Origin: Candidatus Limisoma faecipullorum
GTDB taxonomy: Bacteria; Bacteroidota; Bacteroidia; Bacteroidales; Muribaculaceae
DNA length: 62,011 nt
Direction of reading: 5' to 3'
Assembly (NCBI GenBank): GCA_017694955.1
Contig: JADIMC010000043.1
Coordinates: forward strand, 1 to 62,011
In this document: positions 27,488 through 36,500 of the stretch, one piece after another
Layout of the letters: each line of letters begins with the position of its first letter
How positions within the stretch are numbered: position 1 is the stretch's first letter
The notes under the pieces: model-generated
Seen by the model: only the letters and a program-made list of their open reading frames with translations
Databases searched by the model: none
What the model was told of the DNA's origin: nothing
Translations under genes and position numbers: made by a program

Positions 27488-27991
27488 TCAATCGTTTTGC
27501 TTGAAATTGTTATGACTGATGGGAATAAAACGTTGCAACACTTGTATGGCGCGTTCCTTGCTGACTCCCTCCCGTATTACTGCAAACACGGTGTCGGCTC
27601 CGGCAATAGTCCCCAATATCTCGGCAGGGCGGCTCATATCTATGTCGTAGGCAAGCCCGCCGGCATATCCGTTGCGTGTCTTTATTACGGCAATGTTTCC
27701 GGAAAATGCGAGCGAGACGAAGCCTACCATGTCGTTAGGTGCCGCCGGTCCTTGGTTAAGCGTCAGCATCTTGTCTTTCACCTCGTTGCTGTCGGGCAGG
27801 ATATAGACATATCCGCCATTGTCGGTAGCGACTTTCGTTACTTTCAATGCTTTCAAGTCGCGCGACAGAGTGGCTTGTGTCACTTCATACCCGCGTTTGG
27901 CAAGCAGTCTCACAAATTCGCCCTGTGATTTGACACTCTGCGAAGCAATGATGTCAAGAATCGCTTGCATTCTTGTCGTCTTATTCTTCAT
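27488..27991 (-). CDS. argR: Arginine repressor ArgR
   Basis: A 167-residue hexameric arginine-sensing regulator. The N-terminal winged helix has RMQAILDIIASQSVKSQGEFVRLL and the recognition part GYEVTQATLSRDLKALKV; the C-terminal domain ends with GTIAGADTVFAVIREG, the arginine-binding GxxxGDDT-type region (here GTIAGADT). It leads the arginine cluster and likely represses it, and itself, through the box at 28045-28061. Confidence 0.93.
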   Translation of the reverse strand: MKNKTTRMQAILDIIASQSVKSQGEFVRLLAKRGYEVTQATLSRDLKALKVTKVATDNGGYVYILPDSNEVKDKMLTLNQGPAAPNDMVGFVSLAFSGNIAVIKTRNGYAGGLAYDIDMSRPAEILGTIAGADTVFAVIREGVSKERAIQVLQRFIPISHNNFKQND

Positions 27992-28029
27992 CTGTAAATG
28001 TTATGACAGTCTGCATATTTACATTTATG

Positions 28030-28065
28030 CAAATATACAAAACTTATACATATTAATACAAAAAA
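28030..28065 (-). promoter_or_regulatory. Promoter of the argR-argG-argC-argD cluster
   Basis: On the minus strand TTTTTTG ending at 28059 is followed after 21 bases by TATATTTG (28030-28037). The box ends 38 bases before the argR start codon. Confidence 0.65.
28045..28061. promoter_or_regulatory. Candidate ArgR operator (ARG box)
   Basis: TATACATATTAATACAA resembles the ArgR consensus TnTGnATwwwwATnCAn, with TG replaced by TA in one half site. It lies between the -33 and -7 boxes of the argR promoter, a position fitting autorepression. Based on similarity to the known consensus only. Confidence 0.45.
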
Positions 28066-28127
28066 TAAAAGATTCGGATTTTGTAAGTGACGGATAAGGT
28101 GCAGCTTATCCAGTTTTGCGAGCAAAC

Positions 28128-28907
28128 TTATTCAAATCGCCAGATAATCAGTCCCACTTTTTCCCCGCTTGAATTTTTAGGTACGGAAAAGCGCGATTTG
28201 AGCGAAGCCTGCTCGCAGCTTCGTCGGACTTGGCTGTTCGCTGCAGCCGCTCCTTTTCCATCTGCGTATGTGGCTTCAATCACTTTCCCTTCGGCATTGA
28301 CACGCACACGTATGCGCACTTCCCCGTCAACGCTGCTGGCAGGGCGCCCCCACGATGAAAGAGTGTATCCTACGCCGAGCGTATGCCCTGGCTGTCCGGA
28401 TAGCGCACCATGGTCGGCGTTGCCGTTTCTCGATCCGCTTTTCCCTCCGGCTTTACCGAATGCGTCTTTTACGCTGCTGCTGATTCTGTTGCTTTCGTGT
28501 TGTTGGCGTTCACGCTCTTTTTTTGCGCGTGCCTGTGCTTCGAGTTCTTCTTTGGATGGTCCGTTCTGTTTCTTTTCCGACGGCATTTCAGAACTTTCAT
28601 TGGTCGATACAAGCGAAGTGCCTTCTCCTTGTTCGCCCGAATTAATATCCTCATCGGCTTGCAGCGATGTCTCGTCGGCGGAAGCTCCCGATGCTTCGCC
28701 GTCGTCGAGGTTGGGTAATGGCATATCGCCGAGCATCACGTATTCGCCTCCGAATGTTATGTCGGTTACCGGTTGGAGGAACTCTTTTTCCTCGGGTGCG
28801 GTGTAGTCAATGTAGCTGAAGAGCATCAACAGGCATATTCCGCCGTGCAGCAGCAGAGCCGCCGCAATGGCTGTCAAATTATATTTCCTGTCTTTTTTCT
28901 CTTTCAT
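28128..28907 (-). CDS. TonB-like energy transducer
   Basis: A 259-residue protein with a cytoplasmic basic start, one membrane helix (about residues 12-32, LTAIAAALLLHGGICLLMLF), a long acidic, Ser/Gln/Lys-rich spacer including a charged helix KEELEAQARAKKERERQQ, and a short beta-rich C-terminal domain with VDGEVRIRVRVNAEGKVIEATY as in TonB/TolA-type domains. It would span the periplasm and pass energy from ExbB-ExbD to outer-membrane receptors. It is the last gene of the exbB-exbD-tonB set. The partner receptor is not in the window; a TolA-like role is possible. Confidence 0.85.
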   Translation of the reverse strand: MKEKKDRKYNLTAIAAALLLHGGICLLMLFSYIDYTAPEEKEFLQPVTDITFGGEYVMLGDMPLPNLDDGEASGASADETSLQADEDINSGEQGEGTSLVSTNESSEMPSEKKQNGPSKEELEAQARAKKERERQQHESNRISSSVKDAFGKAGGKSGSRNGNADHGALSGQPGHTLGVGYTLSSWGRPASSVDGEVRIRVRVNAEGKVIEATYADGKGAAAANSQVRRSCEQASLKSRFSVPKNSSGEKVGLIIWRFE

Positions 28908-28917
28908 CCTGTGTGGG

Positions 28918-29403
28918 TTATTTGGTTTGCATCTCTGCTTGTTCCGGTTCTAATGATTGTCTGATGGCTTCCTCGCGCAGCATCTGGTCGTTGACCGAAG
29001 CGGGCTTTGTTGCCAACACCATTTTCAGATTGTGGCGTGCCGTAAGGTCGAGCACTTCTACAATCTTGCCGTAAGGCACGGCCTCATCTGCATACAGAGC
29101 GATGAATTGCGCGGAATCCTGTTTCTGGGTGAGTTGCAGGAATGTAAGCAGCTGGTCTTCGGCAAGTGGTTGCGGTTCTGTCTCGCCGAAAGATGCATAT
29201 AGTTTCTGGTCCTTGTCGATATATACCCTTGTGCCGGGTTTGATTGCCGTCTGCTCCGAGCTTTGTGGCAGGTTTACTTCCAGTGCCGTTGGGAACACGA
29301 GGGTGGATGTCACCATAAAGAATATGAGGAGCAGGAATATGACATCGGTCATAGATGCCATACTGTAAGTGGCAAGCAGTTCATTTTGACGTTTCAGTGC
29401 CAT
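28918..29403 (-). CDS. exbD: ExbD/TolR-family biopolymer transport protein
   Basis: A 161-residue protein with a short cytoplasmic N-terminus, a single membrane helix SMTDVIFLLLIFFMVTSTLVF carrying the conserved Asp (in MTDVIFLLL) used for proton movement, and a periplasmic domain. It forms the proton-driven motor with the ExbB-like protein 12 bases upstream and drives the TonB-like protein 10 bases downstream. Confidence 0.92.
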   Translation of the reverse strand: MALKRQNELLATYSMASMTDVIFLLLIFFMVTSTLVFPTALEVNLPQSSEQTAIKPGTRVYIDKDQKLYASFGETEPQPLAEDQLLTFLQLTQKQDSAQFIALYADEAVPYGKIVEVLDLTARHNLKMVLATKPASVNDQMLREEAIRQSLEPEQAEMQTK

Positions 29404-29415
29404 TTCCGTATGCTT

Positions 29416-30114
29416 TTATTTGGAAGCCGGCTCGTTGAGCAGGTCCATGAATTCCATAGTCTTGTTCTCGAGCTGATTCATCACGTGGTTGACGCGGGCA
29501 GAGAGATAATTGTAGGCAAACAATGCGATGATTCCTACGATAAGTCCTGCAACTGTCGTAACCAAGGCTTCGTATATACCGTTTGCAAGTACGCTTATGT
29601 TGGCGTTGTTTCCAGCACTTGCCAAAGCGAAAAACGCTTTTACCATACCGGTCACCGTCCCGAGGAAGCCGAGCATCGGTGCGCCTGCCGCTGTAGTTGC
29701 AAGCCAGGTGAAGCCTTTTCCGAGTTTTGCAACCTCTATGTTTCCGACGTTCTCGATTGCCACAAGCACATCATTCATTGGCCGGCCTATCCGTGAGATG
29801 CCTTTTTGGATGAGTCGTGCGTAGGGTGTTGCTGTCTTTTTGCAAAGAAGCTCCGCGCTTTCGATTTCGCCGTCGTGTATGTAGTCCTTGATACGCTTCA
29901 TAAAAGTGTCGTCATCGACAGCAGCTTTGCGGATTACAAGCCAGCGCTCCACAAATATGTAGATGCTGACAAGGGAGAGCAAAGCCAACGGAATCATGAT
30001 TATTCCGCCTTTCAGGCATAAATCCCATACTGACAGCTCGGGTGCCGTAGCGGTTGCTGGTGCGGCAGCTGCGGCTTGTACTGGTATCAACGAAAGAATC
30101 GAATCAAGTATCAT
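29416..30114 (-). CDS. exbB: ExbB/TolQ/MotA-family proton channel protein
   Basis: A 232-residue inner-membrane protein. An Ala-rich N-terminus is followed by a first helix (GGIIMIPLALLSLVSIYIFVE), a large cytoplasmic loop, and two helices in the second half: TTAAGAPMLGFLGTVTGMVKAF and TTVAGLIVGIIALFAYNYLSA, matching the conserved pore segments of MotA/TolQ/ExbB. First gene of the set; a promoter with an unusual palindrome lies just upstream. Confidence 0.92.
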   Translation of the reverse strand: MILDSILSLIPVQAAAAAPATATAPELSVWDLCLKGGIIMIPLALLSLVSIYIFVERWLVIRKAAVDDDTFMKRIKDYIHDGEIESAELLCKKTATPYARLIQKGISRIGRPMNDVLVAIENVGNIEVAKLGKGFTWLATTAAGAPMLGFLGTVTGMVKAFFALASAGNNANISVLANGIYEALVTTVAGLIVGIIALFAYNYLSARVNHVMNQLENKTMEFMDLLNEPASK

Positions 30115-30141
30115 AATCTGATGTTTTTATTTATTTGACGG

Positions 30142-30160
30142 CAAAGATAGTATTATCTTT
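30142..30160 (-). promoter_or_regulatory. -7 box of exbB with overlapping palindrome
   Basis: On the minus strand TATCTTTG (30142-30149) lies 27 bases before the exbB ATG. The box forms one arm of a perfect inverted repeat, AAAGATA-GTAT-TATCTTT (30143-30160). The palindrome could be an operator or a product of two opposed boxes; the upstream -33 element is weak. Confidence 0.55.
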
Positions 30161-30243
30161 TGATAAAAAGTGTCGTATTATGGCATAAAATGAGCTGATT
30201 TCTGTTTATTTACTCGTTATTTACCTGCAGGCGGTTGAATGAG

Positions 30244-30274
30244 TTGGTAAATTGCCGCTTTTGCGCTATCTTTG
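30244..30274 (+). promoter_or_regulatory. Promoter of the Nif3-family gene
   Basis: TTG (30244-30246), 20 bases, TATCTTTG (30267-30274), 19 bases before ATG 30294. The first 16 bases after the box start share CAGCCGGA with the tRNA-Ser promoter. Confidence 0.7.
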
Positions 30275-30293
30275 CAGCCGGAAAGATCTTTTG

Positions 30294-31385
30294 ATGGAAA
30301 TTCGCTGTATTCTGAATGCGATTGAGGAGTTTGCGCCTCGTGCCTTGCAGGAAGGCTACGACAATGCGGGACTGCAGGCAGGCGATGCCGCAAACGACTG
30401 TACGGGAGTGCTCCTGACTCTTGATGTGTCCGAACGGACCGTTGAAGAAGCTGCCGGGCGCAACTGTAACCTTATCATATCACATCATCCCTTGTTGTTT
30501 AAAGGTATAAAATCGATAGCTCCTTCAACCGCGAAGGGTAGGATTCTGATGCGCGCTTTGTGCGAGGGCATTACTTTGTATGCCGCTCATACCAATCTCG
30601 ACAATGCGCGTGGAGGCGTGTCTTTCCGTATGGCGGAAATGATGGGGCTGAAGAATATCAGGACCCTTTGCCCTCAAAAAGGCACTTTAGTGAAGCTGGT
30701 CGTTTTCGTGCCGGCTGATTATGTCGCAGATGTCAGGGATGCGATGCTTGACAACGGAGCTGGCAATGTCGGCGATTACGACAGATGCAGTTATGCGATG
30801 GACGGGATAGGGTCGTTTCGACCGAAGCCCGGGGCGCACCCTTTTTCCGGTATTTGCGGCGAATTGCACGAAGGGAAAGAGATAAGGCTTGAGATGATTG
30901 TGCCTCTGTGGAAAGCAGGAAAGGTTGTGGAAGCGATGGTTTCTGCTCATCCATATGAAGAGCCAGCATATGACATTATCCCGCTGGCTAATGCCGACTG
31001 TCATAGTGGAAGCGGGATTGTAGGAGATGTGGAGCCTGTAAGTCTTGGGGATTTTCTGTTGCGACTTAAAGAAGTGTTCGCCACTAAGTCGGTCCGCTAC
31101 ACAGGTGAGCCGTCCGCTACGCTACGCAGGGTGGCGATGTGTGGTGGCAGCGGCGCTTCAATGACGTCTGATGCCATAGCTGCAGGTGCCGACTTGTATG
31201 TCTCAGGCGATTTCAAATATCACGATTTTACAGAATATCGGGAGTCCATAGCGCTTGCCGACATCGGCCACTATGAAAGCGAACAGTGCGCGAAGCTCAT
31301 ATTCCGGGAACTGATTAGCAGGCGTTTCCCTGATTTGCCGGTATATTTTTCAGAAACAGATATCAATCCGATTAATTATATATAA
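30294..31385 (+). CDS. Nif3-like dinuclear metal-center protein
   Basis: A 363-residue protein of the Nif3/YbgI (GTP cyclohydrolase I type 2) family. Metal ligands are seen in LIISHHPLLFKG, AAHTNLDNARGGV and, near the end, DIGHYESEQ. An inserted PII-like domain (about 125-230, LVKLVVFVPADYVADVRDAM to AHPYEEPAYDI) is typical of the longer form. The biochemical role of the family is not settled. I start at ATG 30294 because the promoter covers the earlier in-frame start. The zinc-ribbon gene follows after 14 bases, a pair widely conserved in bacteria. Confidence 0.9.
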   Translation: MEIRCILNAIEEFAPRALQEGYDNAGLQAGDAANDCTGVLLTLDVSERTVEEAAGRNCNLIISHHPLLFKGIKSIAPSTAKGRILMRALCEGITLYAAHTNLDNARGGVSFRMAEMMGLKNIRTLCPQKGTLVKLVVFVPADYVADVRDAMLDNGAGNVGDYDRCSYAMDGIGSFRPKPGAHPFSGICGELHEGKEIRLEMIVPLWKAGKVVEAMVSAHPYEEPAYDIIPLANADCHSGSGIVGDVEPVSLGDFLLRLKEVFATKSVRYTGEPSATLRRVAMCGGSGASMTSDAIAAGADLYVSGDFKYHDFTEYRESIALADIGHYESEQCAKLIFRELISRRFPDLPVYFSETDINPINYI

Positions 31386-31399
31386 ATTTCATATAAGTC

Positions 31400-32170
31400 A
31401 TGGCAAACGAAAAAAGTAAGAATGAAAAGGAACTGACGGTAGAGGAGCGTTTGAAAGCCGTTTACGATTTGCAGACGTTGTTGTCGGAAATCGACCGCAT
31501 ACGCACTCTTCGTGGTGAGCTTCCTCTGGAAGTAAAAGACCTTGAGGATGAAATCGAGGGTTTGAAGACACGTATCCAGAATTTTAAGGGCGAGGCTGAA
31601 GAACTGAGGAAGGCCGTGTCAACGAAAAAGAACGAGATACTGGATGCCAAGGCTGCAATTGAAAAATACACGGAGCAGCAGAACAATGTGCGCAACAACA
31701 AAGAGTTTGATTTCCTTGCAAAGGAGATAGGATTCAAGCAATTGGAAATAGAGCTTTGTGAGAAGCGCATCCGTGAGTACAGCGAGCAGGCTGAGGCGAA
31801 ACTTGCGGAAGTGGCTTCTGCCGAGGAGAATCTCGAAGACCGCACACATATGCTTGAGGAGAAGAAATCGGAGCTTGACGAAATCGTTTCCGAGACAAGA
31901 CAGGACGAGGAAAAGCTGCGTGAGAAAGCCAAGGCTCTTGAGGAAAAAATCGAGCCGCGCTTGCTCAAGGCGTTCAAGCGCATACGTGGCAACGCCCGCA
32001 ACGGGCTTGGCATCGTGACTGTGCAGCGTAATGCCTGCGGAGGATGCTTCAACCGCATACCGGCACAGCGCCAGATGGAAATCAAGATGCATAAGAAGAT
32101 AATAGTCTGCGAATATTGCGGGCGCATCATGATTGATCCTGAGCTTGCAGGAGTTCCGGAAGAAGTGTAG
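31400..32170 (+). CDS. Coiled-coil zinc-ribbon protein (CdsZ/DUF164-like)
   Basis: A 256-residue protein whose first 190 residues are a long charged coiled coil (EERLKAVYDLQTLLSEIDRIR and beyond, then NNKEFDFLAKEI). It ends in a C4 zinc ribbon, with Cys213, Cys216, Cys237 and Cys240 in CGGC and CEYC. Related proteins bind nucleic acid or act as chaperone-like factors, but the function is not established. It is paired with the Nif3-like gene and followed by a strong terminator. Confidence 0.87.
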   Translation: MANEKSKNEKELTVEERLKAVYDLQTLLSEIDRIRTLRGELPLEVKDLEDEIEGLKTRIQNFKGEAEELRKAVSTKKNEILDAKAAIEKYTEQQNNVRNNKEFDFLAKEIGFKQLEIELCEKRIREYSEQAEAKLAEVASAEENLEDRTHMLEEKKSELDEIVSETRQDEEKLREKAKALEEKIEPRLLKAFKRIRGNARNGLGIVTVQRNACGGCFNRIPAQRQMEIKMHKKIIVCEYCGRIMIDPELAGVPEEV

Positions 32171-32190
32171 TGTCAAGATTGGATGTATAA

Positions 32191-32232
32191 AAATACCGGC
32201 AGCATAGTTAGTCTATGTTGCCGGTATTTTTT
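32191..32232. terminator. Bidirectional terminator between zinc-ribbon gene and tolC-like gene
   Basis: A 17-base arm (32191-32207, AAATACCGGCAGCATAG) pairs with CTATGTTGCCGGTATTT with one G-T pair. T runs flank the stem on both strands. Confidence 0.85.
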
Positions 32233-32259
32233 GTCCGTAATAAATAGTTTTTAGGCTGG

Positions 32260-33570
32260 TCATAGGTCGAGCTGGCCGGTGACGCGGTAGTATTCCGACT
32301 CGTAGATCTTGAACTGGCTTTGCGCCTCTATGTAGTTGCTGCGTGCCTGTTGCCATTGCGACTGCGCGTCCAGCAGGTCGGTCAAGGTACACATTTGCAC
32401 GTCGTATTTCCGGCGCATCACCCTCAGGTTCTCGTCGGCCTGCCGCATACCCAATTCGGCTGTGGAAATCATATTGTGGCTGTCGGTCACGTTCTGTATG
32501 GCCTGGCGCACTTCGATTTTCATAAGCCGTGAATTTTCTTCCATCTCAAGCCGGGCGTTGTCAACGTCGATGCGTGCCTGTTTCACTTTCTTGCGTCCCT
32601 CTCCCCAGTGGAATATCGGGATGCTCACTGTTGCCAATGCTGTGGTATAACCGTCGTTCATCGTGTTGGTGAACGGTGCCATCACTCCGTTGCCCGCGTC
32701 GAACACGCCTTTCATCTTGATGTTTCCAAGATACAGGTATCCTGCCGACAGTCCTACCGTGGGCAAAATGTCGGCGCGTGCCATTTTCACCTGCTCTTCG
32801 CGCGCTTCAATCTGTTTTTGCAGTAGTACTAATTCCGGCCGTTGCGATATGTCGTCGGTCAGAGATCCGGGCATGGCGACGCTGATTTCGGAGTCGGCCG
32901 GCAATATGCCGGTGCCGAAGTCCAGACCGGTAACGCTGCAAAGGGCAAGGCGGCACAATTCGGCCCCGTTCTTGGCTTTTTGCAGTTGATAGGCTATCTC
33001 GCTGCGTTTCGTCTCGATGCGCAAGAGGTCGTTGGACGTGGCCATTTCCGCATTGACCGATTTCTCGGTCTGGGCGAAAAGCGTATCCATCTGCAGCGCA
33101 TACGATTCGAGCAAATCCACTTTTTTCAGTACGGCCACATACGACCAGTAGGCGTTGTCGGCATCGGCAATCACCTGCATGCGTTCTTTCCGCTCTGATT
33201 CCTTGGCGCTCTCCATCCCGATTTTTCCTAATCGGTTGGCGGCACGTATCCTGCCCCCGGCATACAGTGGCTGCGTGAGGCTCACGCCCGCAAGATATGT
33301 GCCTTTCATCGACAGCTTTGTTCCCATCATGTCGGCATCCTCGACCATATACATGGCTGCAGCTGTGGCTGAGAAGTCGGGCAGGTAGGCGGTAAAGGCT
33401 ATTTCCTTGTCCAATTCCGCTCGACGTGTGTTGTTCGAAGCCTTGCGCAGGCTTTCGTTGTTGGCCACGGCGAGCGTGCGGCAGCTGTCGGCGGTCAGCA
33501 CGATGTTCTCGCCGAATGCCGGCGCGACCAATGCCGTGGCGGCTATTATGGCATATAGTTTTGTCCTCAT
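32260..33570 (-). CDS. TolC-like outer-membrane efflux channel
   Basis: A 436-residue outer-membrane factor of a tripartite pump. A signal peptide (MRTKLYAIIAATALVAPAFG) is followed by two repeats of long helices and beta strands: AFTAYLPDFSATAAAMYMVED and VSIPIFHWGEGRKKVKQARID are typical landmarks, and LTDLLDAQSQWQQARSNYIEA closes the second half. It is the last gene of the adaptor-pump-channel operon, 7 bases after the pump gene. Confidence 0.93.
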   Translation of the reverse strand: MRTKLYAIIAATALVAPAFGENIVLTADSCRTLAVANNESLRKASNNTRRAELDKEIAFTAYLPDFSATAAAMYMVEDADMMGTKLSMKGTYLAGVSLTQPLYAGGRIRAANRLGKIGMESAKESERKERMQVIADADNAYWSYVAVLKKVDLLESYALQMDTLFAQTEKSVNAEMATSNDLLRIETKRSEIAYQLQKAKNGAELCRLALCSVTGLDFGTGILPADSEISVAMPGSLTDDISQRPELVLLQKQIEAREEQVKMARADILPTVGLSAGYLYLGNIKMKGVFDAGNGVMAPFTNTMNDGYTTALATVSIPIFHWGEGRKKVKQARIDVDNARLEMEENSRLMKIEVRQAIQNVTDSHNMISTAELGMRQADENLRVMRRKYDVQMCTLTDLLDAQSQWQQARSNYIEAQSQFKIYESEYYRVTGQLDL

Positions 33571-33577
33571 ATCGTTT

Positions 33578-36500
33578 TTATTCTGCTTTTTCCGGTTTAT
33601 GAATCTTGAACAATGCTGTATAGAACAGCGGCAACAGTATCAGCGTGATGATTGTGCCCATTGTCAGACCTCCCATGATGGTTATGGCCATCGAGCTGTA
33701 CATCGGGTCGCCCACGAGCGGTATCATTCCCACGATGGTGGTGAGCGATGCCATCGTCACGGGGCGCACGCGCGACACGGTGGCTTCTATGACGGCCGTG
33801 TACGGATGCTTGCCTTCCTCGTTAATGAGACGGTTGATTTCATCGACAAGCACTATCGCGTTTTTCACCATCATGCCTATCAGTCCCATCATACCGATGA
33901 TTGCCATGAATGTGAACGGCTCGCGGAAAGCCAGCAGCGACGGGGTTATGCCGCAGAACACGAACGGGAAGCATATCAGTATCAGTATCACTTTCTTCCA
34001 GTTGTTGAACAGCAGCAACAGTATTCCGAGAATAAGGAATATTGTGATTGGCAGATATTTCAGCAGGTTGCCGATTGCGTCGCCTTGCAGTTCCTGTTCG
34101 CCTACCCAGCGCATGGAATAGCCGTCGGGCAGTGGAATCGCCTCGATTTCGTCCTTTATCTCTGCCAGCACCTTTGCTGGAGTGGCATCGTATTGTTCGT
34201 AGTCTGGGTCGCATTCAGCCTCGATTGTTCTCTGTCCGTTAACTCGCCATACCACTGGTTCTTCCCATTCCGGGCGGATGGCGCTTGTCACCGCGCTCAA
34301 CGGAGTGCTACGGAACATCTTGTCCTGCATCTCCTCCGCGCTCATCCCTCCGGTGAGCAGCGCGTTCACGTCGTTTTCGTCGAGGTGCATATTGAGCATG
34401 CTCCATGCCGGTATGTCGCCGATTCCCTCAATGCGGCTGCCGTCGGCGTTGCGCACTTTCAGGTTGATGGTTACCATACGGTCTTGGTCGTTGATTACTC
34501 CGACAGGCAATCCGTCGGTGGCTGCCAGCAGGGCATTCCCGGCATCGCCGCGCTCTATTCCGGCACGCAGGGCGTCGCGTTGCACGTATTCGGCTACAAA
34601 GGATTTCCCTTTCGGTTTCCAGTTGTTTTCAACGGAATATTTATCGACATATTTGCACCGGCGCATCACGTCTTCGGCCTGTGCGCTCAATTGGCGCAAC
34701 ACTTCCGGGTCGGGGCCGGAGAATTGCGCTTCCACGGTGTGCGACGTTGCAATCGAGAAGTTGTATTTGCGCGTCCTGATATATGCGTTAGGATATGCCT
34801 CCCGCAATTGCTTGCGCACTAAGGGAATCTGCTCCACTACGGTCTCGTAGTCCTTGCAATCGACGATAAGCTCGCCGTAGCAGTCGCCGCCGGATGTCAT
34901 CGGGCGCACAAGGCAATAGCGTGCCGGCGCGCTTCCCATGCTCACTGCCACGCGCTCCACCGCCGGATTCTTTTTCAGCAGCGCGCTCATTTCGAGCAGG
35001 TTGTCGCGCACCTTGTCTGGATCGGTCTGTGCAGGCATATAGCATTCCACCACGAATTGCTTGTAGTCGAAGTCGGGGAAGAACAAGTTCTTCACCTTTG
35101 TCATTCCGAATATGCATACTGCCAATACGCATACCGCTACGGTGATTGTCAGCTTCTTATGCCCGATTAGCACGGAAATGGCACGGCGTACGAAGCGGTG
35201 GACAGGCGAGTTCATCACTTCGCCGCTTCCTTTCTTCTCTTTCTCTTTTTCTGTCTTGGGAAGCCATGCCTTTGCGCATACAGGCACTTGTGTCAGAGCC
35301 AGTACCCAGCTTGCCAGCAGGCTGACGCACAGCACAAGGAAAAGGTCGTGGGCATATTCTCCCGCAGAATCGGGCGAAAGATAAACTGCCATGAACGTGG
35401 AGGCGGCTATCACAGTGGCGCCAAGCAGCGGCATGGCGGTGTTCTTGCCTATGCGGTAGAGGTAGGTGCTTTGCGGCAGTCCGCGCTTGCGGTCAATCAG
35501 GATTCCGTCCATAATCACTATGGCGTTGTCGACGAGCATACCCATCGCTACGATGAAAGCTCCGAGCGATATGCGCTGCAGAGTGGTGCCCCATGCCAGA
35601 AGGATAGGGAACGATACGGCTATTGTAAGTATAAGTCCGAAGCCTATAATCACGCCGCTGCGCAGACCCATGGTGAAAATCAGCACGAGAATCACTATTG
35701 CGACCGATTCCACGAGGTTGACCATAAACGAATCGACTGCCTCCGTCACCTTGTCGGGCTGGAAGAATATCTTTTCGGTCTCCAATCCGGCGGGCACGTC
35801 TTTCATTGCTTCGGCAAGACGCGCGTCCACAGCCTTCCCGACATCCGGTACGATGGCGTCGGCTTCCATGGCAATGCAGATGGCGAGAGCCGGCTTGCCG
35901 TCAACGAAGAATCCGTTGCGTTGCGGCTCGGAGAACCCTCGCTCGATTTTGGCGATGTCGCCGAGGCGTATCTGTTTCCCGGTAGGGGTGCTTATAAGAA
36001 GGTTGCGTATGTCTTCCTCGTTCTCCATTGCGCCGCTGATGCGCACCGGGATGCGTTCGTCGCCGCTATGGAATGCTCCGGCGTTGACTTTCTTGCCGGC
36101 GTTTTGCAGTGATGTCATTACCTGAGTCGGTACCACTCCGTTGCGTGAAAGCTTATCTCTCGAAAGCACAATGTTGATTACCTCGTCGCGGTTTCCGGCA
36201 ATGTTTACACGTTTCACACCTTCCACCGAAAGCAGCTCACGCCGGATGTATTTGGCGTACTTGTACATTTCCAGATAGCTGTAGCCGTCGGATGTGAGGG
36301 CGTAGAATATTCCGTAAACGTCCATCATGTCGTCCATGACGATAGGGGCGTAGCAGCCTTGTGGCAGACGTTGCCGCACGTCGTTGACTTTGCGCCGCAG
36401 CAGGTCGAAATGCTGTTCAAGGTCTTCGAGGAGCACTGTCATCTTGAATTCCACGGTGAGCATTGCCATTCCGTCGCGGCATTCGGTGGTGATTTTCTTC

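Noticed and set aside
33407-34822. A 471-codon plus-strand open frame opposite the RND pump gene
   Set aside because: It is antisense to a clear RND transporter, is extremely His/Tyr/Gln-rich and has no family features; it is a compositional shadow.
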